Positions 1 to 7,339 of a stretch of 15,811 nt of DNA are shown piece by piece. Position 1 is the first letter of the stretch. Every line of letters starts with the position of its first letter. Position numbers and translations under genes: made by a program. Origin of the DNA: Chitinophagaceae bacterium UBA5175 (GTDB taxonomy: Bacteria; Bacteroidota; Bacteroidia; Chitinophagales; Chitinophagaceae). Below the pieces are notes generated by a model that saw only the letters and a list, made by a program, of their open reading frames with translations, did not search any database and was not told the origin of the DNA. The stretch spans positions 1 to 15,811 of the forward strand of contig DHWT01000161.1 of assembly GCA_002413325.1 (NCBI GenBank), written 5' to 3'.

Positions 1-467
1 AGTGTGTCCGAAGGAGGCGCGGATGTGGGGTCCAGCATCATGGAAGAAACGATTACGACGGATACAGGTGATGAGCCGGGGCCGGTGGATTGCCATACCG
101 GCCTGAATTTAATGAATCCGTCCAGTTCTTTTCCGAGTGTGCTTCTGCCAATACCCACCATCAGGCTTTTCAGTACCCCGTAATCCAGTCCCAGTCGTGT
201 TTTTGCTTCATCAAACCCGTAGAGGTTTTTTCCTCCGTCACTGACCGGCCCGAACCGGTGCGTAATCCGGAAGTCCAGTACGCCCTGTCCCAGGAATTCC
301 ATCGACTGGGACTGGATGACGCGGGTGGTCTTAAATGCATTGGTGACGTGTTGCTTTTTAGGCTTTTCTTTCGGAAGCAGGCTTAAAAGGTCCTGCTGGC
401 TGAATGCCGGTTTCACTGAAAAGAAACAGAACAGGAGGCCCGGAACAATGCGGATAACTGCCTTCAT
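1..467 (-). CDS. DUF5777-type beta-barrel protein (partial, C-terminus outside window)
   Basis: The start codon is the ATG read on the minus strand at 467-465, and the frame stays open to the window edge, giving about 155 residues without a stop. The protein begins with an export signal ending near FSVKPAFSQQ. It continues with a pattern I associate with the DUF5777 outer-membrane barrel family of Bacteroidota: a 'TTRVIQSQS' strand, 'LDFRITHRFGPVSDGG', 'GFDEAKTRLGLDYGVL', 'MVGIGRS' and 'ELDGFIKF', with alternating polar and hydrophobic residues as in beta strands. The function of this family is not established. It is the fifth gene of a same-strand run and starts 42 bases after the YceI-like gene. 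Family members are usually about 280-300 residues, so roughly half should lie outside the window. Its placement with cytochrome-like lipoproteins suggests an outer-membrane partner for them; that is inference. Confidence 0.75.
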   Translation of the reverse strand, partial: MKAVIRIVPGLLFCFFSVKPAFSQQDLLSLLPKEKPKKQHVTNAFKTTRVIQSQSMEFLGQGVLDFRITHRFGPVSDGGKNLYGFDEAKTRLGLDYGVLKSLMVGIGRSTLGKELDGFIKFRPVWQSTGPGSSPVSVVIVSSMMLDPTSAPPSDT

Positions 468-509
468 TTTGCAGGTTTGGATTTTGAGTTAAAGTCTGCG
501 GGTAATTAT

Positions 510-1064
510 TTACCCTTTCAGTGGCTCCATCTGGCATTCCACAGAAATCTTCGTGTCGTTTGAAATGTTTTCTTTGACCAGTCCGGGGATATCAATTTTA
601 AAATCGGAAAGCAGGACTTCAAAGTCGGAGTCCACCTGGATCTTCCCGTTTTTTACGGTAATTTTTCCGGCTGCCGAAACGTCTTTTGTTTGTCCGTGCA
701 GGGTAAGCTTTCCCGATACTTTTGCCGCGTAAACACCATCCTTAGCATAATTGATTTCTTTGTTATTTACGATCTGGCCGGTGAATTCGGATTTCGGGTA
801 TTTGTCGCTCTCCACATAATTTTCATTAAAATGTTCCTGCATGAGGGCTTTTTCAAACTCAAATCCTTTCATCATGACGGCAAACTGGATCGCACCCGTT
901 TTGGTATCCATTACGGCAATCACGGAGTGGCTGGTAGCTTCCACTTTTTCAAGTTTGGCGCTCGCATCAAAATAAATCTTTCCTGATTTTGTGAAGAATT
1001 TGTCCTGCGCCAGCAGAACGCCGGTGCAAAGGATCAAGAATCCGGTCAACGCATATTTTTTCAT
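510..1064 (-). CDS. YceI-family exported protein
   Basis: The 184-residue protein has a cleavable signal peptide (MKKYALTGFLILCTGVLLA, predicted cut before Q20). The rest matches the YceI-like lipocalin-type fold: 'SGKIYFDASAKLEKVEATSHSV' near the N-terminus, a central 'MQEHFNENYVESDKYPKSEFTGQI' segment (the H-F-N-x-x-Y-[VL]-x-[ST]-x-K-[YF]-P motif typical of the family), then 'GKLTLHGQTKDV' and 'FEVLLSDFKIDIP'. YceI proteins are small periplasmic beta barrels that bind isoprenoid-type or other amphipathic ligands; some sit beside cytochrome b561 or other redox genes. The length is normal for the family. It lies 39 bases after the OB-fold gene and 42 before the DUF5777-type gene on the same strand, so co-transcription is likely. 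The ligand cannot be read from the sequence. Confidence 0.92.
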   Translation of the reverse strand: MKKYALTGFLILCTGVLLAQDKFFTKSGKIYFDASAKLEKVEATSHSVIAVMDTKTGAIQFAVMMKGFEFEKALMQEHFNENYVESDKYPKSEFTGQIVNNKEINYAKDGVYAAKVSGKLTLHGQTKDVSAAGKITVKNGKIQVDSDFEVLLSDFKIDIPGLVKENISNDTKISVECQMEPLKG

Positions 1065-1103
1065 TTCGGTTAATTTTAAACAGCCTGGTTAAATAAATGG
1101 ATT

Positions 1104-1556
1104 TTAATTTTTATTGATTACTACACACCGGTTCAGCTGCGCATCGGATCCCAGCAGGCCGGTAACATCTTTATTATATCCTGTAAAAACGCCCTTCACT
1201 TCAGCAAATGCACCGGCCCGCAATCTGGCAAGGTCCTGGGTATGATGCGTATCAATTGCACAACGCACAGAAGACGGATCACCGGGATTGCCCAGCACCA
1301 GGGTATAATAATCTGTCCCGCTTTTTTCAATATCCCTGATGGTTCCATTTGTAAGAACCACTTTTCCCAGGTATTTCCGGGTGGCGGCGGAATCATCCGT
1401 GCTGAATTCTTTCAGCAATCCCGGCGCATCACTACGGAATGCCGGTATTAAGACGGACATGTCTGGATTGGGTTTAAAATATTCATGACTTCCATAAAAT
1501 GCACTCGCAACCACTGCAATGGCGGTGAGTAATAAAAGGGCCTTGTTCTTTTTCAT
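1104..1556 (-). CDS. Exported OB-fold protein (tRNA_anti-like family)
   Basis: The protein has 150 residues. The N-terminus carries a hydrophobic segment at about residues 7-22 that acts as a signal peptide or membrane anchor. After a short linker, residues 45-150 follow the pattern of the 'tRNA_anti-like' OB-fold proteins common in Bacteroidota: 'ATRKYLGKVVLTNGTIRDIEKSG' (first strands), 'YYTLVLGNPGD..SVRCAID' (central strands), 'LRAGAFAEVKGVFTGYNKDV' and 'LLGSDAQLNRCVV'. Despite the family name there is no reason to assign tRNA binding; an exported OB-fold more likely binds a protein or small ligand. Two cysteines (in VRC and NRC) could pair in the periplasm. The gene follows the small cytochrome-like gene by 16 bases and precedes the YceI-like gene by 39, within the same probable operon. 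Function unknown. Confidence 0.75.
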   Translation of the reverse strand: MKKNKALLLLTAIAVVASAFYGSHEYFKPNPDMSVLIPAFRSDAPGLLKEFSTDDSAATRKYLGKVVLTNGTIRDIEKSGTDYYTLVLGNPGDPSSVRCAIDTHHTQDLARLRAGAFAEVKGVFTGYNKDVTGLLGSDAQLNRCVVINKN

Positions 1557-1572
1557 AGCATTTGTTTTTAAA

Positions 1573-1932
1573 CTAATTATTTAAGGAACCGTTGCTGATC
1601 CAGCAATTGATGACCTGGATATCCGAACTGCTCATAGTGGAACCCAGGGGCATCCTCCCGGCCAGTATGGATGCCTGCACCAGCGCCGAAGCGTTTTTAA
1701 TTTCCGTATAGGTGACCAGGGCTCCGGGCCCGTTGGTGCTGCCTGTACCATGGCATCCGGTACCACTGTTGCATCTGGTTTGTATCAGCGGATTCACATC
1801 CGTTGAAAAACTATAATTCTTGCAGGCAGACGTACTGGACTTGGGCGGAAGCAGCAGCTGTTCTTTATCGTAATAACAACCGGTGACCCCGCCGATGAAT
1901 ACAATGAATAAAACAATCGATATTTTTTTCAT
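1573..1932 (-). CDS. Small cytochrome-c-like lipoprotein with CX5CH motif
   Basis: A 119-residue lipoprotein: signal peptide with lipobox VTGC and acylated cysteine at residue 19. The mature part resembles the single-domain c-type cytochrome-like lipoproteins of Bacteroidota: 'STDVNPLIQTRC' followed by C54-N-S-G-T-G-C60-H61, then 'RMPLGS' with a candidate distal ligand Met94, and a C-terminal helix 'QVINCWISNGSLNN'. The second gene of the run repeats this layout (ILPMLN..C....CH, MP loop, W-I-x-x-G-A-x-N-N ending), so the two are homologous. The spacing between the cysteines is five residues instead of two, so covalent heme attachment is uncertain. It starts 6 bases after the upstream diheme gene. 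Likely role (inference): envelope electron transfer, or a degenerate structural relative of a cytochrome. Confidence 0.8.
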   Translation of the reverse strand: MKKISIVLFIVFIGGVTGCYYDKEQLLLPPKSSTSACKNYSFSTDVNPLIQTRCNSGTGCHGTGSTNGPGALVTYTEIKNASALVQASILAGRMPLGSTMSSSDIQVINCWISNGSLNN

Positions 1933-1938
1933 GGATTT

Positions 1939-2682
1939 TTAATTGTTAGGTGCACCTTTGTGAATCCAGCTGCTGATCATATTCAGATCGCAGGCAGAAA
2001 GAATCGTGCCGCCCAGGGGCATCGCGTTATATCCTGCGGAATGACTTACATCACCCCATAATTTCCCGCTGTTTACCTGGGTTAAAACATTGGCATAGGA
2101 TGTCAGATCGATGCCTGCACCGGAAGGAGCAGATCCGCTGTGACAGCCGGTGCAGTTATTCTGTAATATGGTACTGATCGTAACGGAATAGGTAACATTT
2201 GTTGTATCGCAGGTGCCTGCACTGCATGCATTGTTACTTGCTCCCTGGCTGATCCAGGTTTCAATCGCGGCCAGTTGTGATGAGGAAATCGGTGTATGTC
2301 CGCTGGGAGGCATCGAGCCATTCGTGATCACATCAACCAGTTTACTGGAACCGGGATTGCCGGGACTTACGATCGCCCGTATACCGGCATAGGTATTGAG
2401 CGTGGTTTCTCCTGCATCTCCTGAACTGAGCCCGTTATGACAGCCACTCATGGCGCAGTTGGAATTCAACATCGGGAGAATGGTGCTGGCAAAATATACG
2501 GTATCCACACTGCAGGAAGAACCGGTAACGGGTGGCGGAGGCAAAGGGGGCGGTGGAGCGGCCGGCGTTACGGCCGAATCGGTTTTACCTCCGCCTGCAG
2601 GAAATTGTATTTCATGCTGACAACTGAAAATAAGGAATATGACTGAAATGAATACAGTCAGGATCAGGTAGGATCTCTTCAT
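1939..2682 (-). CDS. Two-domain (putatively diheme) c-type cytochrome lipoprotein
   Basis: The 247-residue protein has a lipoprotein signal (lipobox IFSC, Cys21) and a flexible proline-rich linker at residues 40-52 (PAAPPPPLPPPPV), then two similar domains. Domain 1 (about 60-150) has C76-A-M-S-G-C81-H82, a CX4CH heme motif, and a 'SMPPSG' loop with Met124. Domain 2 (about 165-247) has C177-T-G-C180-H181, a classic CXXCH, and 'AMPLGG' with Met221. Each domain ends in a W-I-x-x-G-A-[SP]-N-N helix, so the protein arose by domain duplication. This predicts a lipid-anchored diheme electron carrier on the inner or outer membrane, with the proline linker letting the heme domains reach away from the membrane. 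It is the first gene of the minus-strand run, with a 408-base divergent upstream region that probably holds the operon promoter. Confidence 0.85.
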   Translation of the reverse strand: MKRSYLILTVFISVIFLIFSCQHEIQFPAGGGKTDSAVTPAAPPPPLPPPPVTGSSCSVDTVYFASTILPMLNSNCAMSGCHNGLSSGDAGETTLNTYAGIRAIVSPGNPGSSKLVDVITNGSMPPSGHTPISSSQLAAIETWISQGASNNACSAGTCDTTNVTYSVTISTILQNNCTGCHSGSAPSGAGIDLTSYANVLTQVNSGKLWGDVSHSAGYNAMPLGGTILSACDLNMISSWIHKGAPNN

Positions 2683-2802
2683 ATGATCGGAATTTTGATA
2701 GTGTACGGATTAACGTTAGTACCCATGAACAGGATAATCCCTGTCGTATGATTACTATTAATGCCAATTGGCCATTGGTTTGTCTTTAGCAATCCGGATG
2801 CC

Positions 2803-2849
2803 AAAAAATATTTTTTATAATTTGATAATAATTTTTTCTTATAAAAAAT
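2803..2849. repeat. AT-rich overlapping inverted repeats
   Basis: AAAAAATATTTTTT (2803-2816) is a perfect 14-base palindrome. Overlapping it, ATTTTTTATAA (2810-2820) is perfectly complementary to TTATAAAAAAT (2839-2849), separated by 18 bases. The block lies 121-167 bases upstream of the first cytochrome gene on the minus strand. It could be a flexible promoter-upstream element or a binding site for an AT-preferring protein. Such symmetry also arises by chance in very AT-rich DNA, so the functional reading is tentative. Confidence 0.45.
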
Positions 2850-2995
2850 GATTATCCATGGTTTGAAAGGCTGGGTTAAAGTCAATAGGAACCCCGGCGG
2901 TTTACGCTCAACGGTTGCTCTCTGAATTAAAACTGGGGATTTTCAAAAACCCCTATGCCCGATGAAGAGGTTTTTTAATATTTAACATGGAAAAA

Positions 2996-3017
2996 TTTGC
3001 GGGAATTATCCCGCAAA
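2996..3017. promoter_or_regulatory. Perfect 9-bp inverted repeat upstream of the sigma factor gene
   Basis: TTTGCGGGA (2996-3004) and TCCCGCAAA (3009-3017) are perfectly complementary around the 4-base spacer ATTA. The repeat ends 73 bases before the sigma factor ATG. There is no T-run directly after the right arm, which argues against a simple terminator. It may be an operator for a dimeric regulator or a hairpin in the 5' leader of the sigma mRNA. Confidence 0.45.
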
Positions 3018-3090
3018 GCATTGATTTTTAGACTAAATTTATTTTTTAACCCGTGCTAATTGCAGGAACGGGTTTCCCTGAATCGTACAG

Positions 3091-3693
3091 ATGACAGCTG
3101 AAAATGAACAGAGATACGCACAATTTAAATTAGTATTTGAGGAATACTATGTTGCGCTGGGCAATTTTGCCTATACATATACTAAGGATAAGACCGCCAG
3201 TGAAGATATTGTCCAGGAAATATTTTTAAGAATCTGGGAGAAGCGTCCGGATCTTATTGGAAGCAGTTCCATTCGTTTTTACCTGTTTACCGCGGTACGG
3301 AATAACTGCTTAACACATCTTGAACAGTCAAAAAAAATCCTGTCCCTTGATTCTGTCAGCCTGGAAAACAGAGTTGATATCAACCCGGCTGACAAACAGG
3401 AAGACCCACCGGCAGATCGTATGGCCCTGATACAAAAAGCCATTTCTCTGTTGCCGCCAAAATGCAGGGAAGTGTTCCTGCTCAGCAGAATAGGAAGCCT
3501 TTCTTACAAGGAAATCGCAAAGTCCCTGGGCATCTCCGTTAAGACGGTGGACAACCAGATCGGTAAGGCTTTAAAAATCCTGAGGAGTGTTTTAAAGGAA
3601 CATAAATACTTTTTTTTACTGGGGGGCATTGAATGTATTCAACTTCTGAACAGCGGTTCCATAGGGGATTTCATGAAACGGCTGTTATTTTAA
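3091..3693 (+). CDS. ECF-type RNA polymerase sigma factor (Bacteroidota expansion family)
   Basis: A 200-residue sigma-70 family protein with only regions 2 and 4, as in extracytoplasmic-function sigma factors. Region 2 covers about residues 12-80, including 'YTKDKTASEDIVQEIFLRIWEKR' (core binding and -10 recognition) and 'IRFYLFTAVRNNCL'. Region 4 covers about 112-168, with 'LPPKCREVFLLSR' and the helix-turn-helix 'LSYKEIAKSLGISVKTVDNQIGKAL' that reads the -35 element. The length and the K-T-V-[DE]-x-x-[IL] ending of the recognition helix fit the Bacteroides-type family paired with FecR regulators. It is followed one base later by the FecR-like anti-sigma gene, then a TonB receptor, so it probably controls that receptor locus when the receptor senses its ligand. 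The receptor, not the sigma, determines the inducing molecule, which is unknown. Confidence 0.95.
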   Translation: MTAENEQRYAQFKLVFEEYYVALGNFAYTYTKDKTASEDIVQEIFLRIWEKRPDLIGSSSIRFYLFTAVRNNCLTHLEQSKKILSLDSVSLENRVDINPADKQEDPPADRMALIQKAISLLPPKCREVFLLSRIGSLSYKEIAKSLGISVKTVDNQIGKALKILRSVLKEHKYFFLLGGIECIQLLNSGSIGDFMKRLLF

Positions 3694-3694
3694 T

Positions 3695-4690
3695 ATGATC
3701 GTCATGTCGGGAAAAGAATATTTTGAAGAAATGATCTACAGGCACCTGAACCGGGAAACTTCTCCAAAGGAAGAAGCGGAACTGGATGCCTGGCTGAAGG
3801 AAAGCGCCGAAAACCAGGCCGAATTTGATGTTGTGACAAAAATCTGGAACGACAGTTCGATGTTGGTGTCTGCGGTGAATTTTGATAAACTGGCCGCCTG
3901 GGAAACGCTGGATAATAAAATAAAAGGAAAACAGGCGGGGGGTGGAAAGGGAAGGCCGTTATTTTTCAGGATGCTCCGGGTGGCGGCGGCCATTATTCTC
4001 CTGGGACTCCTGGCAGAACTGGTATATTATCTTGTAAGGCCAAAAACACCTTCCACGATACAAGTGGTGGCTTTGGATCGAAATCAGAAAATTCAAATGC
4101 CGGATGGCTCGGTCATTTTGTTGCGGAAAGGAAGCAGCCTGCAGTATCATGCGGATTATCCTTTGAACGGCCGCCGGGTACATCTCACCGGGGAAGCTTA
4201 TTTTGAAGTGGCGCATGATGAAAAAAATCCATTCAGCATTTTCACCGGTAAAACAATTATCGAAGTATTGGGTACTTCCTTCCTGGTACGTTCCACTCCT
4301 GAAGACGAACAGGTATTTGTGACCACGGGCCGCGTCAGGATTTCTGAAAGCAAAGACACCGCCCGGACCATCATCCTGACTTCGGGACAATCGGTTTCGA
4401 TTATTGGCAAACTATTTGATAAAGAGAACATTACAGATAATAACTATCTCGCGTGGCAGAGTGGCGTCCTGCAGTTTGATAATATACCGCTGAGTAAAAT
4501 GATTGAGGATCTGAACCGGCATTTCCAGGTAAATATTTCGTTATCCGATACACTGGCTGCAAAGAGCGATACCATCAAAGTAAATTTCAGGTTTGAAAAT
4601 AATACGCTGGACCAGGTACTGGACGAAATACATTTGACCACCGGTTGGATCGTGGAACGTAACGGGAGCAGGATCCGGTTGCATGAATGA
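3695..4690 (+). CDS. FecR-family anti-sigma factor with DUF4974 C-terminus
   Basis: A 331-residue single-pass inner-membrane regulator. Residues 1-90 form the cytoplasmic sigma-binding part, a transmembrane helix lies at about 95-114 (LRVAAAIILLGLLAELVYYLV), a periplasmic FecR domain at about 120-218 ('IQMPDGSVILLRKGSSLQYHADYP', 'VHLTGEAYFEVAHDEKNPFSI', 'EVLGTSFLVRS', 'VTTGRVRIS') and a DUF4974 / STN-like domain at about 258-328 ('LQFDNIPLSKMIEDLNRHFQVNI', 'FENNTLDQVLDEIHLTTGW'). In this family the periplasmic end contacts the N-terminal signalling domain of a TonB receptor and releases or activates the sigma factor. The gene begins one base after the sigma stop codon; ATG 3704 (MSGKEYFEEM) is an equally plausible start. 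The TonB receptor follows directly, as expected. Confidence 0.95.
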   Translation: MIVMSGKEYFEEMIYRHLNRETSPKEEAELDAWLKESAENQAEFDVVTKIWNDSSMLVSAVNFDKLAAWETLDNKIKGKQAGGGKGRPLFFRMLRVAAAIILLGLLAELVYYLVRPKTPSTIQVVALDRNQKIQMPDGSVILLRKGSSLQYHADYPLNGRRVHLTGEAYFEVAHDEKNPFSIFTGKTIIEVLGTSFLVRSTPEDEQVFVTTGRVRISESKDTARTIILTSGQSVSIIGKLFDKENITDNNYLAWQSGVLQFDNIPLSKMIEDLNRHFQVNISLSDTLAAKSDTIKVNFRFENNTLDQVLDEIHLTTGWIVERNGSRIRLHE

Positions 4691-4745
4691 GAACCGGTTC
4701 AGTAAGTAATCAACCTTGTCCAATTCAGATCGCGCAGGCCAGTAC

Positions 4746-7334
4746 ATGAAAGAAAGCATTGTAATTGTCCATTTGGTATTTGTATTTGCTGTACAGCATT
4801 GTGTTGCCCAGAAAAAGGAATTCCTCTCACGCCCCTTCCATTCTTCCTTAAGCAGGGCTACTGTCAAGGCGTACCTGGATGAAATAAAAGCGAATTCCGG
4901 TTTGATCATAGAATATTCCTCCAATAATCTCCGGCTGGATGATATGATTGAAATGGAAGGAAATGAATCCACCCTGGGCCAGGTGCTGCAGAAAGTGCTG
5001 AAAGATCAGAAAGTAAAACTGGTTGAAAAAAATAATAAACTCATCCTGGCTCCTTCTGCCACACCGATCAATACGGACGACCTGGTGCCATCCTATGCCC
5101 TGTTTGGTTTTATTAAAGAGCGCGAAGGCAAAGAACCCCTGATTGACGCGACCATTTCGGAATCAGGAAACCAGAAGACCATCGTCTCAAATGCCCATGG
5201 CTATTATAGTCTGTCGCTGCCGGAAGGAAATCATCAGTTGCAGATCACCTACACCGGATACGCGCCAAAAATCATAGACCTGTCCCTGCATTCGAATACC
5301 CGTATGGATTTAGAAATGAATCCAAATGCCCCCTTACAGGAAGTACTGGTTACGAACAGCAACAGTCTAAAAAAAGACGGGGCAGATAGAGTTCCCGGCG
5401 ATCTGAATGGTTCGTATAATTATTTCCTGGGAGAAAATGATCCGGTACGTTCCGTTTACATGTTTCCCGGTGTGCTGAATGTTCCGGAAAATTTCAGCAG
5501 CATGATGGTAAGGGGAGGAGGGCCAGATGAAAACCTGTTTTTAATGGATGGCGTCCAGGTATATAACCCATCCCATATGATGGGGGCGCTTTCTATTATC
5601 AATCAGCCGGCTTTGAAAAGCCTGCGATTGTACAAAAGTGATTTCCCGGCTCAGTTCAGCGGGGCTTTATCTTCCGTTATGGATGTTTATACCAAAGACG
5701 GGGATATGCAGGAATGGCACGGCGAGGCCAATGCAGGGGTCCTGTCCGGTTCCTTTTCCCTGGAAGGTCCTGTAATAAAAAATAAAACGGCTGTTATGGC
5801 TTCTTTCCGGCATAGCTGGCCTGCGCCCGTCTGGGGCTCCTTCCAGAATAATTTGACACCGGATTTTTACGATATCCATTTTAAGCTGACCCATCTTCTG
5901 AATAAGAACAACAAGCTGATGTTGAATTTTTATAACGGGCAGGATAAACTTTATCAGACATCTTCCAGCATGGACAATTTACATAAATGGGGTAACCTGC
6001 TCGGTTCCCTCAGCTGGAATCACCTGATCGGCGCAAAATCCTTCATCAATACTTCAGTCAACTACAGCCAGTATCACAACCTGGGCGGTTATACCTATAC
6101 GTTACTGGACGACCAGGAAGAGGCCGTGCAATCCAGGTCGCTGGGTGTGCAGTCTTCCATTGAACAATTCAATGCAGGTGTGCAGGCGGAAATATTTCTT
6201 TCTGCCCGGCTCAGGCTGAATACAGGGTTAAAATATAATCATACCATCGTGAAACCACTGGAGACAAAAATAACCATGCAACTGGAAGACAACCAAAGCG
6301 GATTCACACCTTTTAATCCCCTGTCCTTTAATGAATCTTCGGGTTATGCGGAACTCGGGTACAAACCGTCCGGCAGATTCATCCTGAGGCCGGGGGTACA
6401 CCTGTCTTATTACCAGTTCATGAATTATACCAATTTTTCCATTCAGCCCAGATTCTTTGCAGCATACCAGGTGGATCAAAAAAGCCAACTGTTTGCTTCT
6501 TATAATCAGATGACGCAGTACCTGCACCTGGTAACCAATCCCTATGTCGGTCTCAATACGGATCTCTGGTTGCCCAGTACCGCGAAATTGCTGCCGGAAC
6601 AAAGTGAATCATTCAACCTGGGTTATGCTTTCAACAATAAAGGAACATTTACATTTTCGATATCGGGATATTATAAATTTCTGCAGCAGGTTACCAATTA
6701 CGCCAACGGGAGCAGTTATTTCGTCAATGATCAAAACTGGGAACAGAGCATAGAATCCGGTACGGGCTGGTGTTATGGAATGGAAACCATGCTGCAATGG
6801 TCAACCCGGAAATTTTCATTTCATACGGCTTATACGCTTTCCTGGAGCTGGAGGCAATTCCAGGGCATCAACAATGGTGAAAAATTTCCTTACCGCTATG
6901 ACCGCCGCCACATCCTGAATGTCGCCCTGACTTATCATATCAGCAACAGAATCGATATCTCCGGCTTATGGTGTTTTGCAACCGGAGATGCCGTTTCCCT
7001 TCCCGGATATATTTATCCTGATTATGATCTGGCGCAGCAGATCAGCAATCCCGACGACCTGCTGAAAAACTACCGCTTCATCTACCAGTTTACCGGAGCC
7101 AATCAGTACCGTACCGGAAACTACCAGCGGTTCGACGGATCGGTCAGTTACCATAATTCAACCCGGAGCAAAATACAGTACCAGGTTGCGACAGGCGTAT
7201 ATAATATCAATGGTTCGCCGGACCAGTATTCATACGATTTGCTGGGTTCAGTCAGTACCAAGAGCCTGTTCGTAAAAACCAGTTATATCTATTATGATAT
7301 TTTTCCTTACGTATCGCTGACCGTGAAATTCTGA
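4746..7334 (+). CDS. TonB-dependent outer-membrane receptor with N-terminal signalling domain
   Basis: I choose ATG 4746 because it gives a proper signal peptide (MKESIVIVHLVFVFAVQHCVA, cut before Q22); an in-frame TTG at 4716 would add ten polar residues before it. The product is 862 residues. Order: STN signalling domain (about 35-95, 'VKAYLDEIKANSGLIIEYSS', 'STLGQVLQKVLKDQKV'), a carboxypeptidase-regulatory-like beta domain (about 115-195, 'GYYSLSLPEGNHQLQITYTGY'), a plug (about 220-320, 'SSMMVRGGGPDENLFLMDGVQVYNPSHM') and a beta barrel ending in the terminal phenylalanine of SLTVKF, typical for BAM-assembled barrels. It imports an unidentified ligand using TonB energy and can signal to the FecR protein encoded upstream. 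There is no SusD-type partner; the next gene encodes a DUF4249 lipoprotein instead. Confidence 0.94.
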   Translation: MKESIVIVHLVFVFAVQHCVAQKKEFLSRPFHSSLSRATVKAYLDEIKANSGLIIEYSSNNLRLDDMIEMEGNESTLGQVLQKVLKDQKVKLVEKNNKLILAPSATPINTDDLVPSYALFGFIKEREGKEPLIDATISESGNQKTIVSNAHGYYSLSLPEGNHQLQITYTGYAPKIIDLSLHSNTRMDLEMNPNAPLQEVLVTNSNSLKKDGADRVPGDLNGSYNYFLGENDPVRSVYMFPGVLNVPENFSSMMVRGGGPDENLFLMDGVQVYNPSHMMGALSIINQPALKSLRLYKSDFPAQFSGALSSVMDVYTKDGDMQEWHGEANAGVLSGSFSLEGPVIKNKTAVMASFRHSWPAPVWGSFQNNLTPDFYDIHFKLTHLLNKNNKLMLNFYNGQDKLYQTSSSMDNLHKWGNLLGSLSWNHLIGAKSFINTSVNYSQYHNLGGYTYTLLDDQEEAVQSRSLGVQSSIEQFNAGVQAEIFLSARLRLNTGLKYNHTIVKPLETKITMQLEDNQSGFTPFNPLSFNESSGYAELGYKPSGRFILRPGVHLSYYQFMNYTNFSIQPRFFAAYQVDQKSQLFASYNQMTQYLHLVTNPYVGLNTDLWLPSTAKLLPEQSESFNLGYAFNNKGTFTFSISGYYKFLQQVTNYANGSSYFVNDQNWEQSIESGTGWCYGMETMLQWSTRKFSFHTAYTLSWSWRQFQGINNGEKFPYRYDRRHILNVALTYHISNRIDISGLWCFATGDAVSLPGYIYPDYDLAQQISNPDDLLKNYRFIYQFTGANQYRTGNYQRFDGSVSYHNSTRSKIQYQVATGVYNINGSPDQYSYDLLGSVSTKSLFVKTSYIYYDIFPYVSLTVKF

Positions 7335-7339
7335 CCAAA

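Larger units (their letters stand above)
2683..3090. other. Divergent intergenic region between cytochrome run and sigma factor
   Basis: No convincing gene is present in these 408 bases. It separates the minus-strand cytochrome run from the plus-strand sigma factor and must contain promoters for both. Visible structure: an AT-rich block (2801-2850) with two overlapping inverted repeats, a strong GC-cored palindrome (2996-3017), and the palindromic octamer CCAATTGG at 2764-2771. TAAATTTA at 3034-3041 matches the Bacteroidota -7 element (TAnnTTTG) in 7 of 8 positions, but I found no TTTG at the right distance, so no promoter is called. Confidence 0.7.

Noticed and set aside
690..986. Plus-strand open frame of 98 codons opposite the YceI-like gene
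   Set aside because: Antisense shadow of a gene with clear family motifs; its translation has no recognisable pattern.
2679..2885. A 68-codon minus-strand open frame in the divergent intergenic region
   Set aside because: It overlaps the cytochrome gene start, consists of AT-rich low-complexity codons, has no recognisable domain or signal, and covers the palindromes expected of a promoter region.
2935..2953. GGGG-A-TTTTC-AAAAA-CCCC imperfect hairpin as a terminator
   Set aside because: It has an internal mismatch and almost no loop, the following T-run starts about 18 bases later, and no gene ends nearby that would need termination.
3959..4390. Minus-strand open frame of 143 codons opposite the FecR-like gene
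   Set aside because: Antisense shadow; the plus strand has a clear membrane helix, FecR and DUF4974 pattern over the same bases.
4716..4745. TTG at 4716 as the start of the TonB receptor
   Set aside because: It would place ten polar residues in front of a good signal peptide that begins naturally at ATG 4746.
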